Source: Heterocephalus glaber
Taxonomy: Eukaryota; Chordata; Mammalia; Rodentia; Bathyergidae
Direction of reading: 5' to 3'
DNA length: 64,000 nucleotides
Assembly (NCBI RefSeq): GCF_000247695.1
Contig: NW_004624866.1
Coordinates: forward strand, 677,158-741,157
Position numbers and translations under genes: made by a program. Positions 20,481 to 32,621 of the stretch are shown in pieces (the first letter of the stretch is position 1; the number at the start of each line of letters is the position of its first letter). The notes under the pieces were generated by a model that was given only the letters and a program-made list of their open reading frames with translations, had not been told where the DNA came from and did not search any database.

Positions 20481-22245
20481 AAAAACTACCAACAAAGAAA
20501 AGCCCAGGTCCTGAGAGATTCACTGCTAAAACTTTTTAATGAAATTGAAAAGGAAGCAATACTCCCAAACTTATTTTTGGAAGCAAGCATTACACTGACA
20601 CCAAAACCAGATAAAGATCCAACCAAAAAAGAGAACTACAGGCTACTCTCCTTAATGAATATAGATCCAAAGATCCTCAATGAAATCCTGGCAAACAGAA
20701 TACAGAAAGTCATCAAGAGTTATACAGCATGATCTGGTAGGATTCATCACAGGGATGCAGGGATGGTTCAGAATATGCAAATCAATAAATTTAACACACC
20801 ACATGAATAGAAAAGACAAAAATCACCTGATCATCTCAACAGATGCAGAAATGGCATTTGACAAAGTCCAACACCCATTCATGATAAAAAAAACCCTAGA
20901 GAAAACAGAAATAGAAGGTCTTTATCTCAATCTGATAAAAGCCATCTATGAAAAGCCAGCAGCTAACATCATACTGAATGGTCAGAAACTGAAAACTTTA
21001 CTTTAAAATAAGGAACAAGATGAAGGTGCCTACTATCACCACCTGTCTTCAATACAGTTCTGGAAACATTAGCCAGAGCAATTAGACAAGAGTAAGAAAT
21101 AAAAGTAATATGAATAGGAAAGGAAAAAGTTAAATTATTCTTATTTGCTGAAGACATGATGCTCTAGATAGAAGACCCCTGAAAACTTCACCAAAAGATT
21201 CCTAGAATTAGTAACTAATTTTGGCAGCATTTCAGGATACAAAGACAACACTCAAAAATCAATAGCATTCCTAAACGTGAATAACAAACTCACGGAGAGC
21301 AAAATTAGCATCAAGGAAAATGAAATACTTAGAAATCAATCTAACAAAGGAAGTGAAAGACTGGTACACTAAAACTACAGCGTACTCTGAAAAAGGAGAC
21401 TGAAGAAGTTATCAGAAAATAGAAAGATATCCCCTGTACATGGATAGACAGAACCAATAGGGTGAAAATGGCCATACTTCCAAAACTGTTACTTAGATTT
21501 AATGTAATCCCAATCAAAATACCAACAGTATGCCTCACAGAACTAGAGAAACCAATCCTAAAATTCATTTGGAACCAGAAGAGACCAACAAGAATAGCTA
21601 CCATGATAAAAACAGCATGGCACTGGCAAGAAAAAAAAAACACATAAAAAGAAAAGAAAAGGGACTGGAGGATCAATGGAATAAAATAGAAGATACAGAA
21701 AAAACTCTGCCACTTTATTTTTGACAAAGGGGGCAAACACTCTCATTGGAAGAAAGATAGCCTCTTTAGAACTGGTGCTGGGAAAACTGGCTTTCCACAT
21801 GTCAAAGATTAAACCTGGACCCATATCTCTCACCATACACTCAACTAAAATTAAAATGGATCAAAGATCTAAATATTAAAACAAAAACAATATGCTGGAA
21901 AACAAAATAGGTAAAACTCTTGAAGACATAAATGTACACAAAGACTTTATGAACAAAACCCTGAGCACACAGGAAGTATTACAAAGAATCAACAACTGGG
22001 ATCTTGTAATATTAAAAAGCTTTTACACAGCAAAAGAAACCACCAACAGAGTGAAGAGAAAACTCACAGAATGGGAAAAAATTTTCACCAGCTATTCCTC
22101 AGACAAAAGACTAATATCTAGAATATATAGAGCGCAAAAGAATCCGACTTCCCCAACATTTAAAGACCCAATCCAAAAAATGGGCAACTGAAAGGAATAG
22201 ACACTTTTGAGACAAGAGGTACAAACAGCAAGTGGAAAAAAAATT
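20481..22245 (+). repeat. LINE-1 ORF2, 3' segment of the split copy
   Basis: Resumes at the TTAA with AAAAACTACCAACAAAGAAA and runs through the RT domain. The frame at 20680-21006 includes [20 protein letters not shown] and [15 protein letters not shown]. At 21144-21155 the RT active-site motif reads FAED where FADD or YADD is expected. The C-terminal region follows (21892-22191, INNWDLVILKSFYTAKETTN). It breaks off near 22245 with no 3'UTR, so the copy is also 3'-truncated. Confidence 0.88.
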
Positions 22246-22305
22246 AAGACTTGTTGTTCTTTAGATATTCTGATTTCATTATTAGGAAACAGACCCAGGA
22301 CCTAG

Positions 22306-22401
22306 ATTATTATTATTATTTTTTTTTGGTACCAGGGATCCAACTTAAGACCTTGAGCTTTCAAGGCAGATGTGGCACAACTGAGCTAAATCCCCGGCCC
22401 T
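22306..22401 (-). repeat. tRNA-derived SINE (reverse)
   Basis: T-rich tail, GGTACCAGGGATCCAACTTA, then ACTGAGCTAAATCCCCGGCC. The duplication AGGACCTAG lies at 22297-22305 and 22402-22410. Confidence 0.88.
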
Positions 22402-22410
22402 AGGACCTAG

Positions 22411-24376
22411 GTATGTTTAAGGATGATTATCTTTTTTCTCACTTGAGAAACAATCTCACATCAACTATTTGGCTCTTTCTACATATTAATAATGAGACAC
22501 TAACATCCAAAAAATTATGTCTACAGATGTCTATAAGAAATATTGAGATACGTATTTGCTAATCTACTAAACATACAAAATGACTTTGAAGATTTCACAC
22601 ACACACAAACATACCTCAGCAATCATGTAATATTTTAAATTATATGGATCCAACAATGATGTAACTGATAATTGCAGGGAATCTCAAACTATAATGCACT
22701 TAATGGTTGAATGTTTTAAAATGTAGAATCCCAAGAGTCATGCTCAGATTCAGATTCAGAAGTAGGCTGAAGTCATAGATTGCCTTGTTTTTATACGCAT
22801 CCTAGGCAACTATAAGGCAGGGTACCATTCCTTACAGTTAAGGAAACTGAGGAACATAGAGATTCAGTAACATGACTTGTGTTCCATAGTTAATTACTGT
22901 CAGAACTGCATTTCAAGTCAAGCAGTCAACAATTAGGTATGGTATTTCTTTAAGACTCCATACAGTAAAATAAATTTCCAACTGCTCTGGAAGCCTCATT
23001 AAAATACTTTTGTCTCAATTTCTGTTTTATACCCCTCATCTTCTTACAACATCTTTCAAATTTTCCATCTGCAAAGGGAATACCAACTTCTCTTCTTCCT
23101 CACAAAAAAACTGACTTGTAGGTTCCATTTAGCATTACCTATATTCTAGTCTCTGTAAAATTTAAATAATAATCCTGTAATACTAATGGTTTATTTAAAA
23201 ACCTTAAGTCTTGCTTCTGAATATAATGTTTTATATGCCTAATCACATTATGATCTATTAAGTATGGTTTAATAGTAAGATATACATTTGTGGTTTTAGC
23301 ACACTTTAAATTATCTTACAAAAATTATGCCTTCTTAAAATATATTATTGTACACTCAGTTTCAAAATGTGGTAAAATGTAAAGGAAGAAATAATATTTT
23401 TGAATTTCCCTGAGTTATCAGACTTCATTTAAACTAACTTTCACAGATGATTGTTTTCACAGCTTAGTAAGTATGCAACTTTTAGAGCCCTCAAAATTCC
23501 ATTTATTCTGATCTGATAAGTGACTTAAAAAATTGTAATTCACATATTTCATATATGGTTGAATGGAAACAGATCATAGCAATAAATAATAAAAACTAAA
23601 ATCTCATAGTCTTTTATTTCAACAAAAATCAAAGAATTAAAAATATTTTAGCTTATGTTTGCTTTTTAAAAAGAGCCTGAATTTCTTCAGCATAACAAGG
23701 GCTCTTATCATGCAATCCATGAAGATTGTTTTCTTAACGTTTTATAACAGAATAATTTTAACTTGAGTATAGTTCAAACCATTGGCTGGTACCAGTTAAG
23801 ACCATTAGTACGTTTATTTCAAATCACTCTTTCAATGGACTCTGAATTAATTTTATAGGAAAAATACAACTATTATATTTTTGTGCCAAAGAGCAGAAGA
23901 GTCCCTCATTAAGTACGCTCAAGTCACTTTGAAAACAAAGACTTAAAGATTATTCTAAATCCTGTCTACCAAATAAGCCTTGCTGTTAGTCCTCTTCAAC
24001 TTGTCTAGATGGTCTGGCTGCAGTAAAATGCTATATTTAAAGTACAAAGAAATTAAAGCTCTGTGAGAGTTGGTAACATCAGGGTGTTCAAAGTAATAGT
24101 ACATAAAATATTTTCATTAGAGAAAACATATATGCAATATATTTTTTCTTTTCACACCAGAATTTTCTAAAATGGTTATCAAATCAGGACAGAGTAGCCC
24201 CTCAGCTGGAATAAACAATTTGCTTTTGATAGTCCACCTTTATTCTATCCATTATATAGGGAATACTATTGATTTTTGTGTATAATCATATGAAACAAAT
24301 CTGAGGTTTTTCAGAGAGAAAGTACAATGCTTTGTCAAACATAGCAGCAAGAACATGCATATTAACATTCTAGCAA
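22411..24376. other. ORC4 intron stretch, mostly unrecognised
   Basis: About 2 kb of AT-rich sequence. At 22780-22920 it contains a MIR-like segment (GTTAAGGAAACTGAGGAACA, then AGATTCAGTAACATGACTTG). The remainder holds no recognised gene or young repeat. Confidence 0.5.
22780..22920 (+). repeat. MIR SINE
   Basis: AAGGAAACTGAGGAACATAG and AGTAACATGACTTGTGTTCC follow the ancient MIR core order; the tail AACTGCATTTCAAGTC is decayed. Confidence 0.65.
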
Positions 24377-24510
24377 GCCCAGGTGTAGTGGTGCATGCCT
24401 GTAATCCCAGCACTCAGGAGCCAGAGGCAGGGGGGCTGCTGCATGTTTGAGGCCAGCCTGGGCTACACAATGAGTTGAAGACCAGCCTATACTACAAAGA
24501 GAGAGACCAG
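24377..24510 (+). repeat. B1 SINE
   Basis: 7SL-derived rodent B1: CCCAGGTGTAGTGGTGCATG, CTGTAATCCCAGCACTCAGG, AGGCCAGCCTGGGCTACACA. The GACCAGCCTATACTACA segment repeats part of the body, the short duplication typical of B1. Confidence 0.88.
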
Positions 24511-25184
24511 TGAATGGGCTAGTAGCTCATTTGTTTCTTTAATTCTATATAGCCTTTCTCTCACCTCAAAAATAAGGTGCTTGAAAATCTTTACGGATGA
24601 AGAACTAAATGTTGAGAAAATGGACATATTGCTAAGAAAAAAAAAAAAAGGATTGAGATACCGAGATCACATGAACATTAAAGTCTATGTTAATGGTTTA
24701 AAATCACTAAAACAAAAATTTCAAAAAAGGAAAGCTAACTAAAGATACGATCAGTGACGATTTATACATCTTTAGTAATCATTTCCACTTATTCTTCCAC
24801 TATTAATCTCACTAGAATTTTTTAAGAACTTCCTCTGGGCCAGTGTCATAGAAATATTTATAAAGCTATTTAACTTCAAGAAATAATGTTCTATCTACCT
24901 ATATCTATCTATCTATTTATCTATCTATCATTTAATCAATCAATCATCTACTTGGGGCCTCACTGTCTGCTTCCATCCAAATACTGAAATAGTGGTACCC
25001 TTAGAAATATATAACCAGGAGGATTATGTTATGCTATCTTCTCAGTTTCGGTTTCTTGTCCCTCTAAGTCCTGATTCAATGGTCTCTCATATGTTTTTAG
25101 TAGCATATCCTACTTCAATTGTTCTAATGAAGTGCAGTCTGAAATCCCAGATTTACTTTCCCATAGAAGCAGCCTGTTTCAGGG
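24511..25184. other. Intronic stretch with (TATC)n microsatellite
   Basis: Contains an interrupted TATC/ATCT repeat at about 24896-24930, with an ATCA-type run after it. No gene was recognised. Confidence 0.5.
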
Positions 25185-26640
25185 AGGCAAACACCTTCAC
25201 TGGAAGAAAGATAGCATCTTTAGAAAGTGTTGGAAAACTGGTTTTCCACATGCTAAAGATTAAAAGTAGAACCATATCTTTTTTTTTTTTTTTTTTGTAC
25301 CGGGGATCGAATTCAGGTCCTTGCTCTTTCCAGGCAGGCGGCATAACCACTGAGCTAAATTCCTGGCCCTAGACCCATATCTTTCACCATGTACTAAACT
25401 ACAATCAAAATGGCTCAAAGATCTGAATATTAAATCAGATACACTAAATTTGCCAGAAGATCAGATAGTTAGAACTCTTGAAGTCATTTGTGTAGGCAAA
25501 GACTTTATGAACAAAACTCTGACCCTACAGGAAATATCACAAAGAATCAACAACTGGGACCTCATCTTATTAAAAAGCTTTTGCACAGCAAGAGAAACCA
25601 CCAACACAGTGAAGAGACCACCCACAGTGTGGGAAAAAATTTTTGCCAGCTATTTCTCAGTGGACTAATATATAAAATATATAATGAACTCAAAAGTATG
25701 GACCCCCCAAATTAAAAGACCCAGTCCAAAAATGGGCATCTGAAATGAATAGACACTTATCATATGAAGAATATATGAAAAATAAATAAATATATATGAA
25801 ATATATGAATATATGAAAATAAATGTTCAACATCACTGGTTACTCGAGAAATGTAAATTAAAACACACTGAGGTTCTATCTCACTCCAGAAAGAATGGCT
25901 ATCATCAAGAAATCAACCAATAAGAAATGCAGGTGAGGCAAGGCTGTGGGGAAAAAGGAACCTTTCTTCACTACTGGTAGGCGTGTAACTTGGTACACCC
26001 AATATGGAAATCAGTATGGAGATTCCTCAATAAACTACAACTAGAGGTTCCATTTGACTCAGCTATTCCTCTTCTTAGTATCTTCCTGAAAGAGTCAAAA
26101 GCATCATACCATAGTGATGTACGCACACACTGTTTACAGTGGCACAATTTATAATAGCTAAATCTTGGAAACAGCCTAGATGCCCCTCAACAGATGAATG
26201 GCTAAAGAAAATGTGGTTTTTACACACAACAGCGAACTACTCTGCCAGAAAAAAGGATAAACTTGAGATATTTTTAGGTAAATGGATGCATCTTAAGACC
26301 ATACTTTTAAGTGAAATAAATAGGACACATATGTTTAATTATCATTGTTTCTCTTGTGTGAGGAACCAAAAGTATAAAATAAGGATCAAAATTGATGATA
26401 TTGGGAAATATGAACAAAATGTTTAAATGGGAAGGGGAACAAGAGGAGGTGAAGGGGAAAGGGAATGAAGAGAAAAGGGGAAAAAAGAGTAAAAGAAAAA
26501 ATGTAAAAAAGGAGGGGAAGAAGGGTTGAAGGGGGGCATTGGGGGAAAAGGAAGAATTGATATATTATGCAGAGATACAAATTTTCTATCATAAATGTGA
26601 TCATTATGTATATAAAAATACATCATAATTAATTTCAAAA
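25185..26640 (+). repeat. LINE-1, ORF2 C-terminus and 3'UTR
   Basis: Starts within ORF2 (GGCAAACACCTTCACTGGAA). It continues through [20 protein letters not shown] (25450-25668 frame) and AQFIIAKSWKQPRCPSTDEW (26139-26426 frame) to a strongly purine-rich 3'UTR at 26425-26545. A SINE at 25281-25369 interrupts it. Frames are broken. Confidence 0.87.
25281..25369 (-). repeat. tRNA-derived SINE (reverse)
   Basis: T-run, GTACCGGGGATCGAATTCAG, then CACTGAGCTAAATTCCTGGC. Diverged duplication TAGAACCATATCTT / TAGACCCATATCTT at 25267-25280 and 25370-25383, inside L1. Confidence 0.9.
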
Positions 26641-27243
26641 AGACAAAGAAACTTAGGATATTTTTGCAGAATATGGTGTTTATACCAATGTATTGTATGA
26701 CTGATATTCACTAAGGGTAGATTTCAAATTTTTTACCAGAAAATAAAAATCAATATATGAGGAAATGCATATGTTAATTAGCTTGATTTAGTTACTATTC
26801 AATATTTATATATATCAATACATGTTGTGTATCATAAATGATTTTCACTTATTAAAATATATAATACATAAAAAGCAGTGTATATGACTGAGCAAGGATT
26901 TGAATCCAACCAAGTTATACTATTAACTGTTACTTAACTGTGTTAAAAAGGAAGTACAAATACATTTCAATAACTTGAAGATCAGCCATTGTGATAATAT
27001 CATATTTTATATTCATATATTAATTTCATCTAGTCTCAAATACAAGGCCAACCCTGGAAAGAGTGTTTTTTTCTTTGCAAATGCTAACAAGTCTGCAGCT
27101 GTTCCAGACTTTGACAGATAAATAGTAAACAATTTCCTCCTTATTGCATAAGCCAGACAGACATGGCCTTAATCAGCAAAAAGGCCTCTGGTTCCTAGCA
27201 TCAAAGTTGGGAATTAAAGAAAAGTGAATTCCACTGATGTCTT
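26641..27243. other. AT-rich intronic stretch
   Basis: No gene and no clear repeat was seen. Confidence 0.4.
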
Positions 27244-27337
27244 TTTTTTTTTTTTTTTCTTCTGGTACTGAGGATTGAACTCAGGTCCTTGTGCTTGCGC
27301 AGCAGGTGGTGAAACCACTGAGCTAAATCCCTGGCCC
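27244..27337 (-). repeat. tRNA-derived SINE (reverse)
   Basis: Long T-run, GGTACTGAGGATTGAACTCA, then ACCACTGAGCTAAATCCCTG. The exact 14-bp duplication TCCACTGATGTCTT lies at 27230-27243 and 27338-27351. Confidence 0.92.
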
Positions 27338-27351
27338 TCCACTGATGTCTT

Positions 27352-28060
27352 GTTCTTTAAGAACCTTCTTTCTCAGGAGAAAAACAGTCTTCTTTGCTGC
27401 ACTAGGAAGCCTTTTAGAATGGTCTTATAGATGCAGAAGGCACTTCATTTGAGAATCTTTAATTTTTAAAAATATTTCATTCCAAAAATTTTTTGACCCT
27501 TAAACACAAGGGAGGGAAAAAAGACCTTTTAAGCAATATGAAATGATTAAATCCCATGAGCCTCAAAGAATTCTGGAGTATAAAAAGATTTTTACAGAAA
27601 TAGAATGAGCTATTTTATAATTTAAAATACATGTAGTATATTATTAATCACAATGTCTGACAGCAATAGAATTTTTAAATGACTAAAATATAGTGAATTT
27701 GTTTAAAAAATGTATTTTTTAAAAAGAGAAGCCACAAAACTAAGAAAAAAATAAAGTGCATGATAATTTTTTCATTTTTCTAATCAAGTTGTAAACTGTA
27801 TAACACCATGTGTGGTGATTTGAGAGAAGACAAATTCAACTGTCTTTAGAAAAAGAGAGAGCATTGATTCCTTCTATCTTATTAGCCTAGATTGTCGCCT
27901 TGCTTACAACAAATTAAGGAAAAAATAATGTATTTCCCTTCCGAGAATTAGGCTACCATATTTTATATTTTATTGATATTGCCTTCAATTAAGACCTGGT
28001 GAATTAAGAGCATTATTTCAAATGATGATTAAAATTATTTGCCAAAATCTACATACATAA
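27352..28060. other. AT-rich intronic stretch
   Basis: Nothing was recognised. Confidence 0.4.
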
Positions 28061-28064
28061 GTAC

Positions 28065-28250
28065 TCAGATACTTGGGGGGCTGTAGCAAGAGGATCTCAA
28101 GTTAGAAATACCAAGTTAAGCATGGGCAACTTAAGACCCTGTCACAAAATTTAAAAAAATAAAAAGAGCTGGGATGAAGCTTGGTTGGTTGAGAGCTTGC
28201 CTAGCATGTGCAAAGCTTTGTCTTCTATGCCCAGTATCTCAGAAAGAAAA
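28065..28250 (+). repeat. Composite B1-ID SINE, old
   Basis: A B1-like half (CAGATACTTGGGGGGCTGTA to TTAAGACCCTGTCACAAAAT) and an ID-like half (GAGCTGGGATGAAGCTTGGT, TTGCCTAGCATGTGCAAAGC). Confidence 0.7.
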
Positions 28251-28400
28251 ATATATGCAGGTAATTCAATTATTCTCCATATCAAACCTTTAAACAATTT
28301 ATTTCACAGTAATTCTTTGACATGACTAAAGACAACCTGAAGGAAGGTCCTCGAATGATAAGGCTTTTATGATAAGGTTTTTTCAATTTAAAATATAAAG

Positions 28401-28482
28401 GTTTTTTTTGGTACCGGGGATTGACTCGGGACCTTGCGTTTGCGAGGCAGGTGGCGGAACCACTGACCTAAATCCCTGGCCC
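28401..28482 (-). repeat. tRNA-derived SINE (reverse)
   Basis: GGTACCGGGGATTGACTCGG, CTTGCGTTTGCGAGGCAGGT, CTAAATCCCTGGCC. The exact duplication TAAAATATAAAG lies at 28389-28400 and 28483-28494. Confidence 0.92.
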
Positions 28483-28599
28483 TAAAATATAAAGTTTTAA
28501 ATATTGGTAATACAAAGGAATTATAGAGGGATTCATCAATATAGAATACATGGGCCTAAAGGGACCAATGCCAAAAAGCCATTCAAACTTTAGAAATAT

Positions 28600-28735
28600 T
28601 TCTGATTGATGGTTCCCACCCCCAGAGTTTCTGATTCAACAGAGCTGGGGTAGAGTTTGAGAATTTGCATTTCTAACAGTCTCCCAGACGATGCTCCTGC
28701 TGCCTGCCAGCAGAGAACTACATTTGTCAGCTATG
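28600..28735 (+). repeat. MER5-type hAT transposon relic
   Basis: CCCACCCCCAGAGTTTCTGA, GAGAATTTGCATTTCTAACA and GATGCTCCTGCTGCCTGCC match the nonautonomous hAT-Charlie MER5 group known from eutherians. Confidence 0.7.
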
Positions 28736-28989
28736 GAGAAAACTAACATGGTTACTACCCATTCAACATCAAAGCAGAAGAAATAACTTGATACAACAGA
28801 AGATGAAGAAATTCATGGGTGCAAAGATTATCTTCTCAAACTAAGCTAGGCTGAAGGTGAAAAGTATCTGAAGATCACTAGGAACTGTGATAGAATAATT
28901 TGGAATAGAAAAGGCATAAAAAACTCAAAGGATTTTCATCATAGTAAATAAACTTTGAAACCCTAGACTTCATATGAGAATGAAAAAGA

Positions 28990-29035
28990 GTGCTCGCTTT
29001 GGCAACATATATACTAAAATTAGAATGAAAAAGAG
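28990..29035 (+). pseudogene. U6 snRNA pseudogene, 5' fragment
   Basis: GTGCTCGCTTTGGCAACATA then TATACTAAAATTAGAA corresponds to the 5' end of spliceosomal U6 RNA with a few changes. It stops after about 35-45 nt, so the central and 3' parts of U6 are missing. AATGAAAAAGAG occurs on both sides (28979-28990 and 29024-29035), consistent with a retrotransposed truncated RNA. Confidence 0.75.
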
Positions 29036-29053
29036 ATCATACATTTACAGATC

Positions 29054-29209
29054 TGGCCTGGCATGGTGGCACCTGCCTATAATTCCAGCATTCCAGACTG
29101 AGGCAGGAGGATCATTCTGAGTCCAGGACAATCTGGGCTACATAGTAAGTTCAAGGCCAGCCTGAACTGCATAGCAAAACCCTAGTTTCCAAAAACAAAA
29201 AACAAAAAA
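29054..29209 (+). repeat. B1 SINE
   Basis: GGCCTGGCATGGTGGCACCT, CTATAATTCCAGCATTCCAG, ACTGAGGCAGGAGGATCATT, CAAGGCCAGCCTGAACTGCA, then an A-rich tail. Confidence 0.9.
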
Positions 29210-30350
29210 AGTGGGGGTAGGGATAGAGGGCACAGATCATAATCTACAATGGAAAACAGAAAGCTGGAAGAATTTCCTTCTTATTACTGAATGTCATGAA
29301 ATGTTTCTGTTCTATCATCTGATAATCTAGACACTTCTAAAGATATTCTCAAAATGTATACAGTCCCATGATCTACTTAGGAGATTCTTTTGGTTACCTA
29401 TCTGTTCATATAAACTTTTGAAATAGAAGAGTAAAAGTCTAGAATGACTTGCTTGGATAATTTGTATTTACATGTCATCTAGGGTATCCTTTTTTGCCAA
29501 GAGTTTTTTATTTAATGTGGATTTTTTAACAATATAGAAAATGTTTTTATAATACTGATTGATCAGTATTTCTTGAGAGAAACTGAAATTCCTACACTAG
29601 AAAGAAAAATAAAGGTAAAATTAGTACCTATAGGTAGAAATAGAATCTCTCAAAAGTTATTAGTTTATTAATCTAAGTCGAACACCTCCTAATAAAAGAC
29701 AATGTTATTTCAAAGAAGAGGACAAAGATATGCTCTGATATAGGCACCCAAGTAATGGAGCTTCTTGCAGATTAGTTTCATAGAACAAATTATAAGATGA
29801 ATGTATATAAGACAAGCTAAATCAATTATTATGATGCAAAGTAGGTCATCAGTGCTGAAGAGGAACCAGAATGCAAAAAGATACGAGCAACATGGAGGAA
29901 TGTTCATTAGAAATATCAATTCAGGACAACGTAACTAACTGAACCTACTGGAGAGAAACTCTCCTTCCTTTTCTCTCACTTTTAGCATTATGAATAATTA
30001 ATTACTCTGACAGTCAGTTGGAGATTAATGTCACATAGCATACTTGTAGAAATCCTGGTAAATGCCAGTGGGATTCTTCTAAAAGCTACATAATTTAAGT
30101 TTCCTTAGTTTTCCAGTTTCTCTGGACACTAATCTCTTGTGTGGAGAATGTCACATGAAACTTAGAGCTGCAGTGAGAAAAAAAGAGACATTTAATGGTG
30201 AGAACCACCCAAGGGAAACACAGTACTTTGCCAAAAGCTAGGTGCTTCAAACGATGCCTAGAATGAGACAAACACTGAAAATTCAGGTAGACCAGTACAG
30301 GTATTCTGTCTGTTAAAAGAAGTAAAGTAGGGAAAGAAAAAGAATTGAGG
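29210..30350. other. ORC4 intron stretch, nothing recognised
   Basis: No exon or confident repeat. Confidence 0.4.
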
Positions 30351-30352
30351 TA

Positions 30353-30535
30353 TAGGGGGTATAATCTCAGCACCCTGGGAGGCTGAGACAGAAGGATCTC
30401 AAGTTTGGGCCCCACGTGGACAATTTAGCTAATGACACTCTGATCTTCAAATTAAAAAGAAAAAAGAACTAGGGATATGTCTCTGTGCAAAGGCCCTAGG
30501 TTCAATTTCCAGTACTACCAAAAAACAAAACAAAA
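30353..30535 (+). repeat. Composite B1-ID SINE, old
   Basis: GGTATAATCTCAGCACCCTG, GGAGGCTGAGACAGAAGGAT, then the ID-like part AACTAGGGATATGTCTCTGT and GCCCTAGGTTCAATTTCCAG with an A-rich tail. Confidence 0.75.
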
Positions 30536-31552
30536 ACAAGAAAGAAATCAGACCCAAAACCTCACAACTTTTTTGTTCTTTATTGTTTCAATACTTTGGT
30601 CTTGATTAATACTTATTTAACAAAGTAATTTATTTACTTGCCTTTATTATATATCAGTAAAGTTGGCTCTGAGCTGTATAATCTTTTTTTCTGTATATTA
30701 CCACAAGACCAAAGGGTCCAGATTATAAACTGGCAATAAGCAGTTAATTTTCAAAAACTTTAAAGTTCAAGACTTAAAAATTCTTAATCAAGTAACTATA
30801 AAGAATAATGGCATTCTGCCCATGTGTAAATATCCATATATCTAAAACTATTCCAGCTGGCATACTGCATCTTATAATAACCAAGGAAAGCACATCGTTC
30901 ACTAAATATTCATATATACATACACAAACTGCTTTTAAGTACTGTATAGTGTTTCACCTATTCTTAAATATTCATATATAAGGCACTAAGCTTCCTATTT
31001 TACCCAAATAAACAATTTGTTTTGGAATTTGTCAATATAGAAAAAGTCAAAGTTACAGAGAAGACTAGCGGGTACCCTCAAGATTTTCTTCTCATCTCCC
31101 TAATCACTCCATAATATTTCTAGGGACCATAGAATACAACAGAAATACATTTTAGTGTAGTTTGGTTGTAGTCAACTCATTAACAGTGAGACTCTACTAT
31201 TTATAATTCCTTATATCACAAAGCACCTACCCATGTACCACTAATGTAATACTCAATGAAATAATTCACCTTCATAAAAGTGAACAAATTCACAAATTAT
31301 TACTTTTTATTAAATACGAAGGGAAATCAGTTACATTTATGAATTTGGGATACAATGGTAGCAGTAGATTATGATTAGGAACATACACGAATAATTTAGT
31401 ATTAGCTTTATAACATTTTCCCAAATTTTCATCATAATCATCTGAGAGAATTCTTTTGAATTATAATTTCTAGGTCTCAGTCACATATCTGGGACTATAC
31501 CTAATGCTCTCCAAATGATTGCTGTACCACCAGGTTCAAAAACTACTTTTCT
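30536..31552. other. AT-rich intronic stretch
   Basis: Nothing was recognised. Confidence 0.4.
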
Positions 31553-31635
31553 CTTTTTTTTGGTACCGGGGATCGAACTCAGGACCTTGTACTTGCAAGG
31601 CAGGGACAGTGCCACTGAGCTACATCCTCAACCAT
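31553..31635 (-). repeat. tRNA-derived SINE (reverse)
   Basis: T-run, GGTACCGGGGATCGAACTCA, GGACCTTGTACTTGCAAGGC, then GCCACTGAGCTACATCCTC. Diverged duplication AAAAACTACTTTTCT / AAGAACCACTTTTCT at 31538-31552 and 31636-31650. Confidence 0.9.
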
Positions 31636-31650
31636 AAGAACCACTTTTCT

Positions 31651-32206
31651 ATTCTATTGGCTCAACAAAATAAGGGGCAGTGTAGTCGTAAACTTTCTAT
31701 TCACGCAGGTCCTTCTCAGTTCTGACACATATGTAATAGTAGAATCATGTACATGCTAAAAACAATTCTCATTACTCCAATTCCAGAGCACTGCTAATAT
31801 TATAAATTAGAAAGCTACCAATTGTTTCAAATTTGGTGAATTATAAAAATATTGTCACCTAAAGCTGCCTACTCTCTAAATGGCCTATCTGCATTTCCCA
31901 TGACACTAAGATCTCTGCAACCTATATCTTTGTAAATGATGGATGCTAAAAGGTAAAATCCTAAAATATTTTCGTTGACCAGTACTTACATTTGGAATTT
32001 TATACTTTAAAAAACATGTTAATCAAAGTAAGATGAGTAACTGAGCAAGTTCAATACTCAATCAAGTGTCTAGTCACACTTTCCACTTTTTAACTGAATT
32101 CCTTACTTATGATAACTCCTAATTCCTATGTTTTCCAAGGGCTAGATATATATTTGAAGACTTTTGAAGCACATCCTTTACCATGCCTGAGATTTCATGA
32201 TTACTT
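31651..32206. other. AT-rich intronic stretch
   Basis: Nothing was recognised. Confidence 0.4.
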
Positions 32207-32290
32207 TTCTTTACCCAGTTGGAGGTATTGGGGATTAAACCCATGGTTTCCTATATGCTCATCCTTTACCACTAAGCTAAGTCACTAAGA
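32207..32290 (-). repeat. ID-type SINE (reverse), old
   Basis: GGAGGTATTGGGGATTAAAC (complement of a B box) and TTTACCACTAAGCTAAGTC (complement of an A box). Confidence 0.6.
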
Positions 32291-32514
32291 TACCAGTCTT
32301 CCCATATGTATTTATTATAGCTCTTCTTTCTCATGCTGCCTTCCTCAGCTCCACATCCCCAATCAGAGCCTCTATCTACCTGACTCTATACAGTGCATTT
32401 TTTACTAATCTGGTTTTGCTAATAAAAACAATGACTATTTAGGTAATTCTTCTAATTCTAGAGACTTAGTACGAGAATAAATGACACTAATTCTCACAAA
32501 TATTCAACAGTCAG

Positions 32515-32608
32515 GACCAGGTATTTAGCTCAGTGGTTCCGGTGCCTGCTGTGCAAGCACAACGTCCCGAGTTCAATCCCCGGTCTCAAAATAAATAAAT
32601 AAATAAAA
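32515..32608 (+). repeat. tRNA-derived SINE
   Basis: GACCAGGTATTTAGCTCAGT, GGTTCCGGTGCCTGCTGTGC, GTCCCGAGTTCAATCCCCGG, then (AAAT)n tail. Duplication ATTCAACAGTCAG / ATTTAACAGTCAG at 32502-32514 and 32609-32621. Confidence 0.92.
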
Positions 32609-32621
32609 ATTTAACAGTCAG

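Noticed and set aside
28990..29035. A working U6 snRNA gene
   Set aside because: Only the first part of U6 is present, with no proximal sequence element or TATA at the right spacing seen upstream.
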